The position numbers and the translations under genes are program-made. DNA of 48,688 nucleotides from JBNKEI01 sp050288705 (lineage in GTDB: Bacteria; Myxococcota; Myxococcia; Myxococcales; UBA5297), in the NCBI GenBank assembly GCA_050288705.1, contig JBNKEI010000187.1, positions 1 through 48,688 on the forward strand. The letters are read 5' to 3'. The notes beneath the pieces were generated by a model. It was not told where the DNA came from, ran no database searches, and saw only the letters and a program-made list of their open reading frames with translations. Positions 1 to 7,664 of the stretch are shown piece by piece. How positions within the stretch are numbered: position 1 is the stretch's first letter; every line of letters starts with the position of its first letter.

Positions 1-311
1 TGCAGGCGAGTAAGCGAGAAAATCCGCAGACCTTGTTCATCCCAAGAAGAGGTAGTGGATAAAACAACTCCCTGTACAATGAGGTGTGCCTTTTGCGCCA
101 GCTCCTTTAAATCGAGAGGCAAAACTACCGAAGCTTCTCCGGCCCTACTTCCCAACAACGCTAGCATTCCGATTAGCACCATAAGCAGCTTGCCTGGTCT
201 TCTCTTTTCGCCAGTTTTAGCGTTCGCGCCTGCCGACCAATCAATGGCTGGCGTTTCCGATTGCACCCTCAACGCGGAAAACTGGCTTCGGAAAAACTTT
301 CCTCTAACCAT
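1..311 (-). CDS. Secreted protein, 5' part only (runs off left edge)
   Basis: The minus strand is open from an ATG at 311 to the window edge with no stop, giving about 103 residues. The start has a good ribosome binding site (AGGAA, six bases upstream). A basic N-terminal stretch is followed by a hydrophobic segment (around residues 42-60, LLMVLIGMLALLG) ending in a small-residue cleavage-like site. The mature part then begins with ASVVLPLDLKELAQKAHLIV and continues VQGVVLSTTSSWDEQG. That pattern, a Leu/Asp/Lys-rich first helix followed by a strand with a conserved W-D-E, resembles secreted proteins of unknown function common in Myxococcota genomes. This is recalled from family appearance, not searched. 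The C-terminal part is missing from the window, so no function is assigned. A plus-strand reading frame over the same bases (55-330) is treated as a shadow. Confidence 0.6.
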   Translation of the reverse strand, partial: MVRGKFFRSQFSALRVQSETPAIDWSAGANAKTGEKRRPGKLLMVLIGMLALLGSRAGEASVVLPLDLKELAQKAHLIVQGVVLSTTSSWDEQGLRIFSLTRL

Positions 312-432
312 TGATGTTCCTTGCTTTTGATTACTCTGCCACTGCATAAATTAGCATCTTTACTAGTTTCACAAGGCGAAACGCAGTACTCTACCCTAAA
401 AAGCGCGACGGTTAAAAAAGGAAGTTAACATC

Positions 433-846
433 GTGATTTTATCTCTTGACAAAGTGCTATGGCAAAAGTACACATTGCGCCTCGTTTTTTTTGTTGCAGC
501 AGCAACGGTTTTTTTGCCACTAACGGTCAGCGGCAATACCGGATCATCGGGAGTACAGCTCCCACCCGGAAGTAGCAAAGTTGGTCGAGGTAGGTTTCGA
601 TCGCCAAGCAACTGGGCGGACACGATTCGTTTCTTTGACAGACAGTATACCGGTTATCCGCGCATTACCATCGTGAACCAGCCAGGGTTACGTGCAATAC
701 ACATTCCCAATCGAAACAAACGAAGTAGCTGGGAAGGAATAAATATTTACGAGCTAGGAAGTGAAACCAGAATTTTCGTTCTAACTCGTAAGGTCGAGAA
801 AAAAACCAATAGGTCTAGGACAAATAGGCCTAGAAAGAAAAACTAA
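433..846 (+). CDS. Small secreted protein of unknown function
   Basis: 137 residues from a GTG start supported by AAGGAAG eight bases upstream. Residues about 13-34 form a hydrophobic signal-peptide-like segment (LRLVFFVAAATVFLPLTVSG). The mature part has an aromatic stretch around NWADTIRFFDRQYTGYPRI and a central I-x-I-P-N-R-N-K motif. It ends in a strongly basic, low-complexity tail rich in Arg, Asn and Lys. I recognise no family. The stop codon lies only five bases before tRNA-Gln, so gene and tRNA are probably on one transcript. The opposite-strand frame (396-623) is a shadow. The signal peptide and start support a real gene; the function is unknown. Confidence 0.6.
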   Translation: MILSLDKVLWQKYTLRLVFFVAAATVFLPLTVSGNTGSSGVQLPPGSSKVGRGRFRSPSNWADTIRFFDRQYTGYPRITIVNQPGLRAIHIPNRNKRSSWEGINIYELGSETRIFVLTRKVEKKTNRSRTNRPRKKN

Positions 847-851
847 ATTGA

Positions 852-921
852 TGGGAGATCGTCTAACGGCAGGACGACAGGCTCTGAACTTGTCTATCTA
901 GGTTCGAATCCTAGTCTCCCA
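852..921 (+). tRNA. tRNA-Gln (anticodon CTG)
   Basis: A full cloverleaf can be drawn. The acceptor stem TGGGAGA pairs perfectly with TCTCCCA. The anticodon stem ACAGG/CTTGT encloses the loop CTCTGAA, giving anticodon CTG. The T arm is CTAGG-TTCGAAT-CCTAG. The unusual first pair U1-A72 is typical of glutamine tRNAs. No CCA is encoded. It starts five bases after the stop of the upstream gene. Confidence 0.95.
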
Positions 922-986
922 AAACAGTCTGGCCAAAATACTCTGGACAGATTAGCCAATAAATGAGTACATTGCACGCAACTTTC

Positions 987-1058
987 GGCCCCGTTGTCTA
1001 GCGGTCAGGACGGTGCCCTCTCACGGCACAAGCCCGAGTTCGATTCTCGGCGGGGTCA
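987..1058 (+). tRNA. tRNA-Glu (anticodon CTC)
   Basis: The acceptor stem GGCCCCG pairs with CGGGGTC (one G-T pair). The anticodon stem GTGCC/GGCAC encloses the loop CTCTCAC, giving anticodon CTC. The T arm is CCGAG-TTCGATT-CTCGG and the discriminator base is A. No CCA is encoded. A run of eight T residues starts one base after the tRNA and may help end transcription. It lies 65 bases after tRNA-Gln on the same strand, so the two are likely co-transcribed. Confidence 0.95.
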
Positions 1059-1115
1059 TTTTTTTTACGCCGGTTATGCAGAGAGAAGTAAATTTGTGTC
1101 CTCATCACCTAGTAT

Positions 1116-1817
1116 CTATTGTTCTGGGGACACCGAAGGTTGCGGCGTTATTGTCCTATCGGCGTAAAGATGCCGGGTAAACCATGAAATCGCCAATCGA
1201 GCAACATATTCTAGGCTTCCAGCTTCTTGGAATAAGTGACCGGCACCGGCGACTAGTTCCAGCATTTTATCAGTTTCTAGTTGCTCGAAGGCTTCTTGAT
1301 TAAGAGAGAGGACTGCACGATCGGCTCCTCCGACAATTAACAAAGTTGGCGCTCGAACCAAAGATAGATCTTCTCCCACCAAATCAGGTCGTCCTCCACG
1401 CGACACTACCGCGCCAATGTGCTCTGGCTCTCTAGCGGCAGCTAGCAAGGCCGCGGCGGCTCCGGTACTTGAACCAAAAAGTCCTATCGAGGAGTAGACA
1501 TCGGAAAATCCGCTCCAAAACCAGTTTTTCACTGCCGTTAATCGCTCAGCTAATAGCTCAATGTCGAACCGTTGCGAATCAGGCCAACGTTCGGCTCGTT
1601 CCTCTTCATCAGAGGTAAGCAAGTCAAACAATAGAGTAGAAATTCCAACCTGCTGTAAGGCACTAGCTATGTACTGATTTCTTGGACTGTGTCTACTGCT
1701 GCCACTACCATGCGCGAAAAGCACTACCACTCTGGATTCATGAGGAATAGCTAAACTGCCTTCCAAATAAGTTTCTTCATTCACAGGCACCAGCACCTCT
1801 CGCGCTACTAGACTCAT
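1116..1817 (-). CDS. Alpha/beta hydrolase (dienelactone-hydrolase-like)
   Basis: 233 residues. The fold signals are in the expected order. There is an early oxyanion-hole motif, VVLFAHGSGSSRHSPRN. The nucleophile elbow is G-S-S-T-G within SIGLFGSSTGAAAALLAA. A Gly-rich strand plus Asp, LLIVGGADRAV, supplies the acid, and the catalytic His sits in GAGHLFQE near residue 194. This is the layout of small cytoplasmic hydrolases related to dienelactone hydrolase. There is no signal peptide. The substrate cannot be read from sequence. It is the gene downstream of the lipoprotein at 1981-2493, about 160 bases away. A minus-strand frame lying between the two (1818-2027) shows no recognisable features and is not called. 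Family confidence is high; specific activity is unknown. Confidence 0.85.
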   Translation of the reverse strand: MSLVAREVLVPVNEETYLEGSLAIPHESRVVVLFAHGSGSSRHSPRNQYIASALQQVGISTLLFDLLTSDEEERAERWPDSQRFDIELLAERLTAVKNWFWSGFSDVYSSIGLFGSSTGAAAALLAAAREPEHIGAVVSRGGRPDLVGEDLSLVRAPTLLIVGGADRAVLSLNQEAFEQLETDKMLELVAGAGHLFQEAGSLEYVARLAISWFTRHLYADRTITPQPSVSPEQ

Positions 1818-1980
1818 TTAGACACTCACTTTCTGGCTCCAAGCTACCTTCCCCAAACGTAGGTCGCCGGCTTCAATAAGGTAGGCGAAAGCCAAAAAAA
1901 ATGGTACTCCACCAACGAGAGTTTTTTTAGAAGGGCAACCGCCTAGTAATGAACTGAAAACCCTTAGCGATAGGCATACT

Positions 1981-2493
1981 TTAGTCCAGTTGAGACCCAG
2001 GCGTATACCCGAAGTCTTCATTATCAAAATAGAGACATTTTTGTTTCACAACAGTATCGCCGTCATACTGACCGACTTTCAGCTTCCAAGTGTGTTTTTG
2101 GGGAGCAGCAAGAGGCATGGGTTTAAAAACTCCCTGAGAATAGCAGTCTGTCTGCATCTCTTCATGCTCTTTTTCTACTAGTTCAATAGTATTCTCATCC
2201 GCCATGGCTATACCGGAAGCAACCACAAAGTATCCACAATATTGTTCTTTGCACTGGGGGTCTATGCTGCTTTTAATACAATTGGTAAGTTCGTATGGAA
2301 ATCTAATAGCCATCGAATACGAACCATTCTTCCTGAACTCGTACTTCATTAGCCGACCCTGAAGAGCAAGATTCCACTTGCCAACTAATTCAGGAGGAAC
2401 TCGACCAACTTGGTCATTATCTTTACCTGAGCTACAACCTAGCAACATAATGCCAAAAAGTAATACTCCCCATGATAAACAGTATTTTTTCAT
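1981..2493 (-). CDS. Lipoprotein of unknown function
   Basis: 170 residues beginning MKKYCLSWGVLLFGIMLLGCSSGKD, with a type II signal peptide and a lipobox L-L-G-C (Cys20). The mature part contains GKWNLALQGRLMKYEFRKNGSYSMAIRF. This resembles a lipocalin-like 'amount of signal above background' domain, in which a conserved GxW is followed by a strand with F-x-x-x-G-x-Y. A pair of Cys residues around CIKSSIDPQCKEQYC may form disulphides. It probably sits on the inner face of the outer membrane or on the cell surface. It is followed on the same strand by the hydrolase, with a long gap. A plus-strand frame in the same region is a shadow. Confidence 0.7.
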   Translation of the reverse strand: MKKYCLSWGVLLFGIMLLGCSSGKDNDQVGRVPPELVGKWNLALQGRLMKYEFRKNGSYSMAIRFPYELTNCIKSSIDPQCKEQYCGYFVVASGIAMADENTIELVEKEHEEMQTDCYSQGVFKPMPLAAPQKHTWKLKVGQYDGDTVVKQKCLYFDNEDFGYTPGSQLD

Positions 2494-2739
2494 TTACGTT
2501 CCTTGGGCTAAAACTCATTAAAGCATACCATCCCGCTATACAGGCGACAACAAGTTGTTTTGAGCCGTTTTGGGGAAGTTTCACACGCTTGCCTTACCGC
2601 GGAGACAAAGCCCATGATTAGGCGAGAAAAACTTACCTGTCCTTACCTGTTTAAAAATCCGGTTACTTTCTGGTTGTCAACCAAGCATGCTGATCATAAA
2701 GGTAGTGATATGTACTGCACTTATGCGAAATGAAAGACT

Positions 2740-3192
2740 ATGCCAGGATACAAAGGACATCTCTCTGGAGGATTGATTGCCGGCAGCCTAACCGTTGGAG
2801 CCGCGACAATAGCGAGCTTTCCAGCCCAAACTCCTTTACAAGTAGCCGGATTAATGGGCTTTTGTTTGCTGGGAGCTTTTTTTCCCGACGTGGATACCGA
2901 CTCCAAAGGACAGAACCTTTTTTACAGTGTATTTATCCTGGTCGACGGCACATTGATTTTTTATCATCAATACCGCTGGGCAGCATGGCTGGGGCTGTTC
3001 GCCATGTTCCCGGCCATTGGACACCATCGAGGCTGGACACATTCCTGGTGGGCCATGCTGGTAGTAGGGACTCCTATTATATTTGTTCCGATATTACTTG
3101 GCGTTAGCACTATTACCCCTTTCATTGGCTTTTATTTTGCATTTGTTGCCGGCTATTTTTCTCATCTGTTATTGGATGGAGTGTTTTCTTAG
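2740..3192 (+). CDS. YdjM-family membrane-bound metal-dependent hydrolase (DUF457)
   Basis: 150 residues with about four hydrophobic segments. The sequence carries the histidine/aspartate pattern of the YdjM/DUF457 family: G-H near the N terminus (YKGHLSGG), FFPDVDTDS, the signature GHHRGWTHS, and a C-terminal HLLLDGVF. These residues are thought to bind metal at the membrane, and related proteins are often annotated as LexA-regulated inner-membrane hydrolases. Typical family members are about 150-200 residues, so the length fits. The ribosome binding site is weak (GAAAG). A second frame that starts ten bases earlier (2730-3107) lacks any motif and is rejected. The gene stands alone, with a repeat-bearing intergenic region after it. 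Confidence 0.8.
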   Translation: MPGYKGHLSGGLIAGSLTVGAATIASFPAQTPLQVAGLMGFCLLGAFFPDVDTDSKGQNLFYSVFILVDGTLIFYHQYRWAAWLGLFAMFPAIGHHRGWTHSWWAMLVVGTPIIFVPILLGVSTITPFIGFYFAFVAGYFSHLLLDGVFS

Positions 3193-3236
3193 CTTCATAA
3201 AAAAATTCAGATTGCACTCTAAATGAAAAAATTTCG

Positions 3237-3408
3237 GTAACTATTCAGCACCCTTATTTCTTGATAACGAAAAGCCGCAAGAAATCCGGTCAGGCCGAGC
3301 TTGTCGAGGCCCAAGGCTTCCTCGAATTCATGCCTGCAGCATTACGCTAGGAAAGACCGTGGTTTTCAATTTTGGTTGCTCGCAACGTGGTTAGTGCTGA
3401 ATAGTTAC
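3237..3408. repeat. Inverted-repeat-bounded intergenic element
   Basis: A perfect 15-base inverted repeat bounds this block: GTAACTATTCAGCAC at 3237-3251 and its reverse complement at 3394-3408. The match continues outward with a one-base offset (TTCG on both sides). The interior, about 140 bases, has no open frame of note and contains small palindromic stretches (GGCCGAGCTTGTCGAGGCC). The 13-base core GCTGAATAGTTAC occurs again at 44146-44158. The layout suggests a small non-coding mobile or REP-like element. Confidence 0.6.
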
Positions 3409-3487
3409 GAATTTCGTTGAGAACCGTAAGGCAATGCTATAAAAAAATACATTATCGCTGTTTAAAAACCGTTTTTGAGAGAGCATA

Positions 3488-4282
3488 ATGAGATTAAAAA
3501 CATTGGCCATGGGAACTTTTTTAGCGCTTGGCGGTAGCATTGTTGGCTTTGTTTCTGCCCGCGGCGCTTCTGGAGTCGCTGACCACAAGCCCATGACCTA
3601 TTCAGGAATTCTTACCAATTCCGCAGGTGCTCCCCTTAACGGCTCTAGGAACATTCAGATCCTTTTTTGGAACGCCGATCAAGGCGGAGAACAAGTTTGT
3701 TTTGTTCCTTCTACGTCGCAAACTTTGATTGCCGGAGCCTTCCAAGTAGAACTACCTGACGAGTGCTCTACCGCAGTGCATGCTAATCCCAATGTCTGGA
3801 CAGAAGTATTTATCGACGGAGAGTCGTTGGGAAGAAGCAAGTTGGGAGCAGTTCCGTTTGCCTTAGAAGCCGATCACGCGGACAAAGCTTCTCATGCAGC
3901 CGGCGATCTAGCTACCGTTCTTACTCGCCTAACGGCTGGCAAAATTGGAGCACATGACACCTCTGGAAAGCCGTTACGCATTTGTTCAGGAACGACGCCA
4001 ATCGGGAATACTAGTTGGAAACCTCACGAGGATTCAGACATTCCGGCTAAAACAGACATTACAGTTGATGTCGACATAAAAAAATGTGAGTTTGCGGAAG
4101 CACCCATTTTGTTATCGGCGTTAAATGGAACCCGCAACCATCGGAGAGCGATCGGGGGCTCAAATGCGTACCTGATAACCAAATCTGGATTTAAAATATA
4201 TGTATATTCTCCATGGGGAATTACACCGGAAAACGCAAACAATTGGAATTGGCACATTGAGTGGATAGCACTGGGCAGGTGA
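3488..4282 (+). CDS. Secreted tail-fibre-like protein, unknown function
   Basis: 264 residues with an N-terminal signal peptide (hydrophobic MGTFLALGGSIVGFVSARGA). The next ~110 residues are MTYSGILTNSAGAPLNG, then NIQILFWNADQGGEQVC, then GAFQVELPDEC, VWTEVFIDGE and LGAVPFALEADHAD. This matches a recurring N-terminal module of secreted proteins in Myxococcota-type genomes: a small beta domain that ends in a conserved 'PFALEA-D-A' segment before a coiled or fibre region. The C-terminal ~100 residues form a separate beta-rich domain ending WNWHIEWIALGR. The start has a modest GAGAG site. It converges on the zinc transporter gene with only 24 bases between the stops. Role unknown; a surface or adhesive role is an inference. 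Confidence 0.7.
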   Translation: MRLKTLAMGTFLALGGSIVGFVSARGASGVADHKPMTYSGILTNSAGAPLNGSRNIQILFWNADQGGEQVCFVPSTSQTLIAGAFQVELPDECSTAVHANPNVWTEVFIDGESLGRSKLGAVPFALEADHADKASHAAGDLATVLTRLTAGKIGAHDTSGKPLRICSGTTPIGNTSWKPHEDSDIPAKTDITVDVDIKKCEFAEAPILLSALNGTRNHRRAIGGSNAYLITKSGFKIYVYSPWGITPENANNWNWHIEWIALGR

Positions 4283-4306
4283 AATTTTCGCCAATCGATA
4301 TTCTCT

Positions 4307-5161
4307 TTACCCAAAAAGCCCTAGACTTGCTGCCATGACTGCCATTCCCAAAATAATTCCTAAAATTTCTGTATGGCCTTTCCCGTATTCCCGCGCAGTA
4401 GGCAGCAATTCGTCAAAGGAGACATACACCATTATCCCGCCGACCGTCGCCAGCATTCCTCCGACTATAATGCCGTTTATATAAGGCGCCAATAACAAAT
4501 AGACTACGATTGCTCCTAAAGGTTCGGCTAAACCAGAGATAAATGAATATAATGCCGCCTTTTTTTTATTATTAGTTGCAAAAAATACTAAAACCGCCAC
4601 CGAAATACCTTCCGGTATGTTATGAATGGCAACTGCTATTGCTACCGACAGTCCCAATGTAGCATCAGAAATAGAACTTACTAATGTTGCCATTCCTTCA
4701 GGAAAATTATGTATTGTAATAGCCAAAACGGTAAATATTCCCACTCGCGCTAGCGATCTTGATGAAGGTGACGACTGATAATTATTCTCCCTTTTTTGTT
4801 TTTGAGAACCAGCAACCAGATCTAGGTCACCTACCGGGGTCATTTCATGAGGATTCTCGGGAGCGGGAACCAGTAGATCTAGTAGCCAAGAGAATAAAAT
4901 TCCTCCAAAAAAGAACCCATATGCAACCCATTTTCCCCACCCCACCAGCTCGCTGCCAATTTTTTGCTCTGCTTGCGGGAGCAACTCGGCTAAAGATACA
5001 AACACCATTACTCCGCCAGAAAAGCCTAGTCCAAATGAAAGCCATCGCAGGCTAGGTTTGCGAGCCCACAATACTACGAAGCTTCCCAAGCCCGTGGATA
5101 AGCCAGCAAATAAAGTAAGCAAAAACGCACGCAACACATTCCAATCAGCAAGCTCCGGCAT
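4307..5161 (-). CDS. zupT: ZIP-family metal transporter (ZupT-like)
   Basis: 284 residues with about eight predicted membrane segments. The two hallmark metal-binding helices of the ZIP family are intact: HNFPEG (residues 151-156, TM4) and HNIPEG (180-185, TM5). Also present are the family's N-terminal FSGGVMVFVSLAELLP and the C-terminal FDELLPTAREYG. Between TM3 and TM4 lies a ~45-residue hydrophilic loop (residues about 98-140), typical of the variable cytoplasmic loop though without a His-rich run. The protein should import zinc and other divalent metals across the inner membrane. It stands alone and converges on the gene to its left. The assignment to ZupT rather than another ZIP subgroup is likely but not certain. 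Confidence 0.92.
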   Translation of the reverse strand: MPELADWNVLRAFLLTLFAGLSTGLGSFVVLWARKPSLRWLSFGLGFSGGVMVFVSLAELLPQAEQKIGSELVGWGKWVAYGFFFGGILFSWLLDLLVPAPENPHEMTPVGDLDLVAGSQKQKRENNYQSSPSSRSLARVGIFTVLAITIHNFPEGMATLVSSISDATLGLSVAIAVAIHNIPEGISVAVLVFFATNNKKKAALYSFISGLAEPLGAIVVYLLLAPYINGIIVGGMLATVGGIMVYVSFDELLPTAREYGKGHTEILGIILGMAVMAASLGLFG

Positions 5162-5532
5162 TATTTGATTGCTCCTTTTACAAGGCTTTTTTCTACGCCC
5201 TGCGGCTCATAGTAACTCTCCAGACAGCCAATAACATGAGTTTCGACTTTCCTCAAATACAAGACTAGGAAACTGGTTTATGCATCCGGTTTTTTCTTCC
5301 GCCCGTCAGACCAAGGCATTAATATGATGCATTCTATGCTTGAGTTGATAGCTAGACGATAGGATCAAATTGTTCTTCTGCGATCGGCATGATCCGGATA
5401 TAATTCGAACTTCGATTTTTAATAAAAAGGCCATGCATGTGATTTCGCTTGCAGTATTAGCAGAAGAACAATGCGGCTTACGGTTTGCAGTTTATTTTAT
5501 TTGTGCAGTTTTTAACAACTAAGGGAAAGAAA
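5162..5532. other. Intergenic region with a 13-base inverted repeat
   Basis: 371 bases lie between the divergently transcribed transporter and beta-helix genes. No convincing open frame is present. A perfect 13-base inverted repeat is visible: ATTGTTCTTCTGC at 5369-5381 and its reverse complement at 5460-5472. The arms enclose about 78 AT-rich bases. It could be a regulatory site or a small element remnant; nothing decides between them. Confidence 0.45.
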
Positions 5533-7173
5533 ATGAAACTCAGATATTTAGTAATTTTTCAACTAATATTTATCATGGTTTGTAGCTGCGGAAAAAGCAC
5601 AGATGACGAACAAAAAGAAGAAGAACAAACCTGCTCCACCTGTTCTGACGACAACTCTATCAACCTTGCCGATGACAGCTATGACGATGGTTCGGAAAAC
5701 CGCCACGGGTCCGATGACAATGACTCCGGCGACGATGACTCCGGCGACGATGACTCCGGCGACGATGACTCCGACGACGATGACTCCGACGACGATGACT
5801 CCGACGACGATGACTCCGACGACGATGACTCCGACGACGATGACTCCGACGCTTGTGATGAAGACGGCTCAACTGGCAATACGATTGTTGTGGCTCCATC
5901 CGGAGCGCAATACTCTTCAATACAAGCAGCAGTAAATGCTGCAAATCCTTGCGATACTGTCCTTGTCCGAGCAGGCATTTATAAAGAATCGGTTACCTTC
6001 AGTCGCGGTGGTTCGGCTGCCGGAGGATACATTACGGTTAAAGGCGAACCTGGAACAATTATCGACGGTGGCAATAATAACGAAGTTGGCATCCATATCG
6101 CAGGAAAGAGCTATATCAAAATCATTGGAATGACCATTCGAAATATAACGAGTGGAGATACTCCTATGGGAATTCATGTGGAGGGCGCATCGACTCACAT
6201 AGAGCTTCGTAACAACTTGGTTCATAATATTGAATGCACGGGGAGCTCAGATGAATCGAACGCTCACGGTATAGCGATTTATGGAAATAGCTCTACTCCT
6301 ATCTCCAATATTATTATCGATGGAAATGAAATTAGAGATTGTAAACTCGGACAGAGCGAATCTATGGTTTTAAACGGAAATGTGACCGATTTCATAGTCT
6401 CTAAAAACAAGGTTCATGATAACGATAATATTGGAATCGACTTCATTGGCTATGAAGAAAACGATGACGTGCCCGATTCATTGAATTCTGCAAGAAATGG
6501 CATTTGCGTCGACAATGTGGTCTACAATATTAGTTCGGCCAACAATCCAACGTATGGTGGCGAACGTTCGGCTGACGGCATCTACGTCGATGGTGGGCAC
6601 GATATAATCATTGAGCGCAACACTGTCGACAATTGCGACGTTGGAATCGAAGCCGCAAGCGAGCATAAAGGCAAATCGACCAGTAACATTATTATTCGAA
6701 ACAACTTTGTCTCCCGAAGTTACCAAGGCAATATTCAAATGGGGGGATACGATGCTTCAGTGGGGAAAGCAACCAACATCACGGTTGTGAACAACACTAC
6801 GTATGGTGGCGGAAGTGGCGAAGTGTTTATTCAATACAATACAAATACTGTATCTATCAAGAACAACATCTTCTACGCAGCTTCAGGGGAAGAATATATT
6901 GTAAACGATGGGGCCAATAATACAAACATCAGCGTAAATAACAATCTATACTACGGAGCAAGCACCAGTTCGTCTGGCTCATTTAATGACTCCAATTCCA
7001 TATTTGCAAATCCACAACTGGTCAACACTTATCACGATATGCATATTAAGCCAGGCTCGCGTGCGATTAATGCAGGGGTAAGCTTGAGCGCCGATACCGC
7101 TGGAGAATACGACATTGACGGCAACCCTAGAGTGCAAGGAGGGACCATCAATATTGGTGCACATGAAAAATAG
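5533..7173 (+). CDS. Right-handed beta-helix lipoprotein with Asp/Ser-rich stalk
   Basis: 546 residues. I start it at the ATG preceded by AAGGGAAAG. An in-frame start at 5485 would add 16 residues ahead of the signal peptide. The signal MKLRYLVIFQLIFIMVCSC ends in a plausible lipobox Cys. A short acidic/Cys region is followed by nine DDDSD/DDDSG units (residues about 62-106). From about residue 120 there is a DUF1565/pectate-lyase-like start (VVAPSGAQYSSIQAAVNAA.PCDTVLVRAGIYKESV). Many parallel-beta-helix rungs follow, with repeated I-x-I-x-x-N-x-I/V patterns. The end, AGEYDIDGNPRVQGG-INIGAHE, is the typical tail of such proteins. It is likely a surface-anchored polysaccharide-binding or -degrading protein held away from the membrane by an acidic, possibly Ca-binding, stalk. 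No catalytic residues can be assigned with confidence. Confidence 0.85.
   Translation: MKLRYLVIFQLIFIMVCSCGKSTDDEQKEEEQTCSTCSDDNSINLADDSYDDGSENRHGSDDNDSGDDDSGDDDSGDDDSDDDDSDDDDSDDDDSDDDDSDDDDSDACDEDGSTGNTIVVAPSGAQYSSIQAAVNAANPCDTVLVRAGIYKESVTFSRGGSAAGGYITVKGEPGTIIDGGNNNEVGIHIAGKSYIKIIGMTIRNITSGDTPMGIHVEGASTHIELRNNLVHNIECTGSSDESNAHGIAIYGNSSTPISNIIIDGNEIRDCKLGQSESMVLNGNVTDFIVSKNKVHDNDNIGIDFIGYEENDDVPDSLNSARNGICVDNVVYNISSANNPTYGGERSADGIYVDGGHDIIIERNTVDNCDVGIEAASEHKGKSTSNIIIRNNFVSRSYQGNIQMGGYDASVGKATNITVVNNTTYGGGSGEVFIQYNTNTVSIKNNIFYAASGEEYIVNDGANNTNISVNNNLYYGASTSSSGSFNDSNSIFANPQLVNTYHDMHIKPGSRAINAGVSLSADTAGEYDIDGNPRVQGGTINIGAHEK
5716..5850 (+). repeat. 15-base tandem repeat (nine units) coding Asp/Ser stalk
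   Basis: Nine 15-base units, the first three ending in GGC and the last six in GAC (core GACGATGACTCC). They code D-D-D-S-G/D. Later units are identical in DNA, which implies recent slippage or unequal exchange and probably a variable copy number between strains. The repeat also opens long false frames in the other registers and on the minus strand. Confidence 0.9.
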
Positions 7174-7256
7174 TAATCTATTCCTTCATTGATCGCAGCA
7201 AGGATGGACCCTCGCCTTAGACTGCGACCATCCCTGTCCAGAAGCGAGACAAACTA

Positions 7257-7334
7257 GGGCGTGTCCCCATATCCGGCACCACGCCCTCCGTCATTCCCGC
7301 GAAAGCGGGAATCCAGGGGGCGCCACAGTCGAAA
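7257..7334 (+). repeat. 78-bp dispersed repeat, copy 1
   Basis: This block is identical to 16783-16860 except for one base (CCGGCACC here, CCAGCACC there). It contains the palindrome ATTCCCGCGAAAGCGGGAAT, the hairpin core of a dispersed repeat seen in many bacterial genomes. Gene sequence directly to its right (7335-7552) lacks a 5' end, so the repeat marks a gene breakpoint. Confidence 0.9.
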
Positions 7335-7552
7335 CTCTCCTTGACGAAAGTCGAATACCAGGCCTAACTCACCAAGTTTATCAATTCGTAGATGGCACCG
7401 CGGGTGCAAAATACGACGAATGTATAGAAGGCCGCTGTGACGTAACTGTCTGGGATGAGGTATTTATGTACGTTGAAGTATCAGGCAAAGACGTTAATGT
7501 AATATATTATAACCAGGACGGCCCAGCATCTTCGGCGGTGTTCACAAAATAA
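7335..7552 (+). pseudogene. C-terminal gene fragment next to the 78-bp repeat
   Basis: A reading frame with no usable start runs from the edge of the 78-bp repeat to a TAA at 7550-7552. It codes about 65 sensible residues, including LTHQVYQFVDGTAGAKYDEC, then IEGRCDVTVWDEVFMYVEV and SGKDVNVIYYNQDGPASSAV. Two Cys residues and alternating hydrophobic strands suggest the C-terminal part of a small secreted or cytoplasmic beta protein. I do not recognise the family. The simplest reading is a gene whose 5' part was lost when the repeat arrived or during recombination at it. It is too short and start-less to be functional. Confidence 0.5.
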
Positions 7553-7664
7553 GTCGGAAGAGGGTCGCCCGCGCGACCCTAAACCCGGCACTCTCCAGAC
7601 AGTAAGTCAATGCAGGATTGCATCGTTCTACCCCACTTCCGCCATAATCGCTCACGGAGGCTGT

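Noticed and set aside
55..330. Plus-strand 91-residue frame
   Set aside because: The opposite strand codes a signal-peptide protein with a proper ribosome binding site; this frame has no recognisable features.
1818..2027. Minus-strand 69-residue frame between hydrolase and lipoprotein
   Set aside because: It overlaps the end of the lipoprotein gene, has no ribosome binding site and no family resemblance.
5660..5978. Long minus-strand frames rich in Ser/Glu or Arg/His
   Set aside because: They are created by the 15-base repeat read in other registers.
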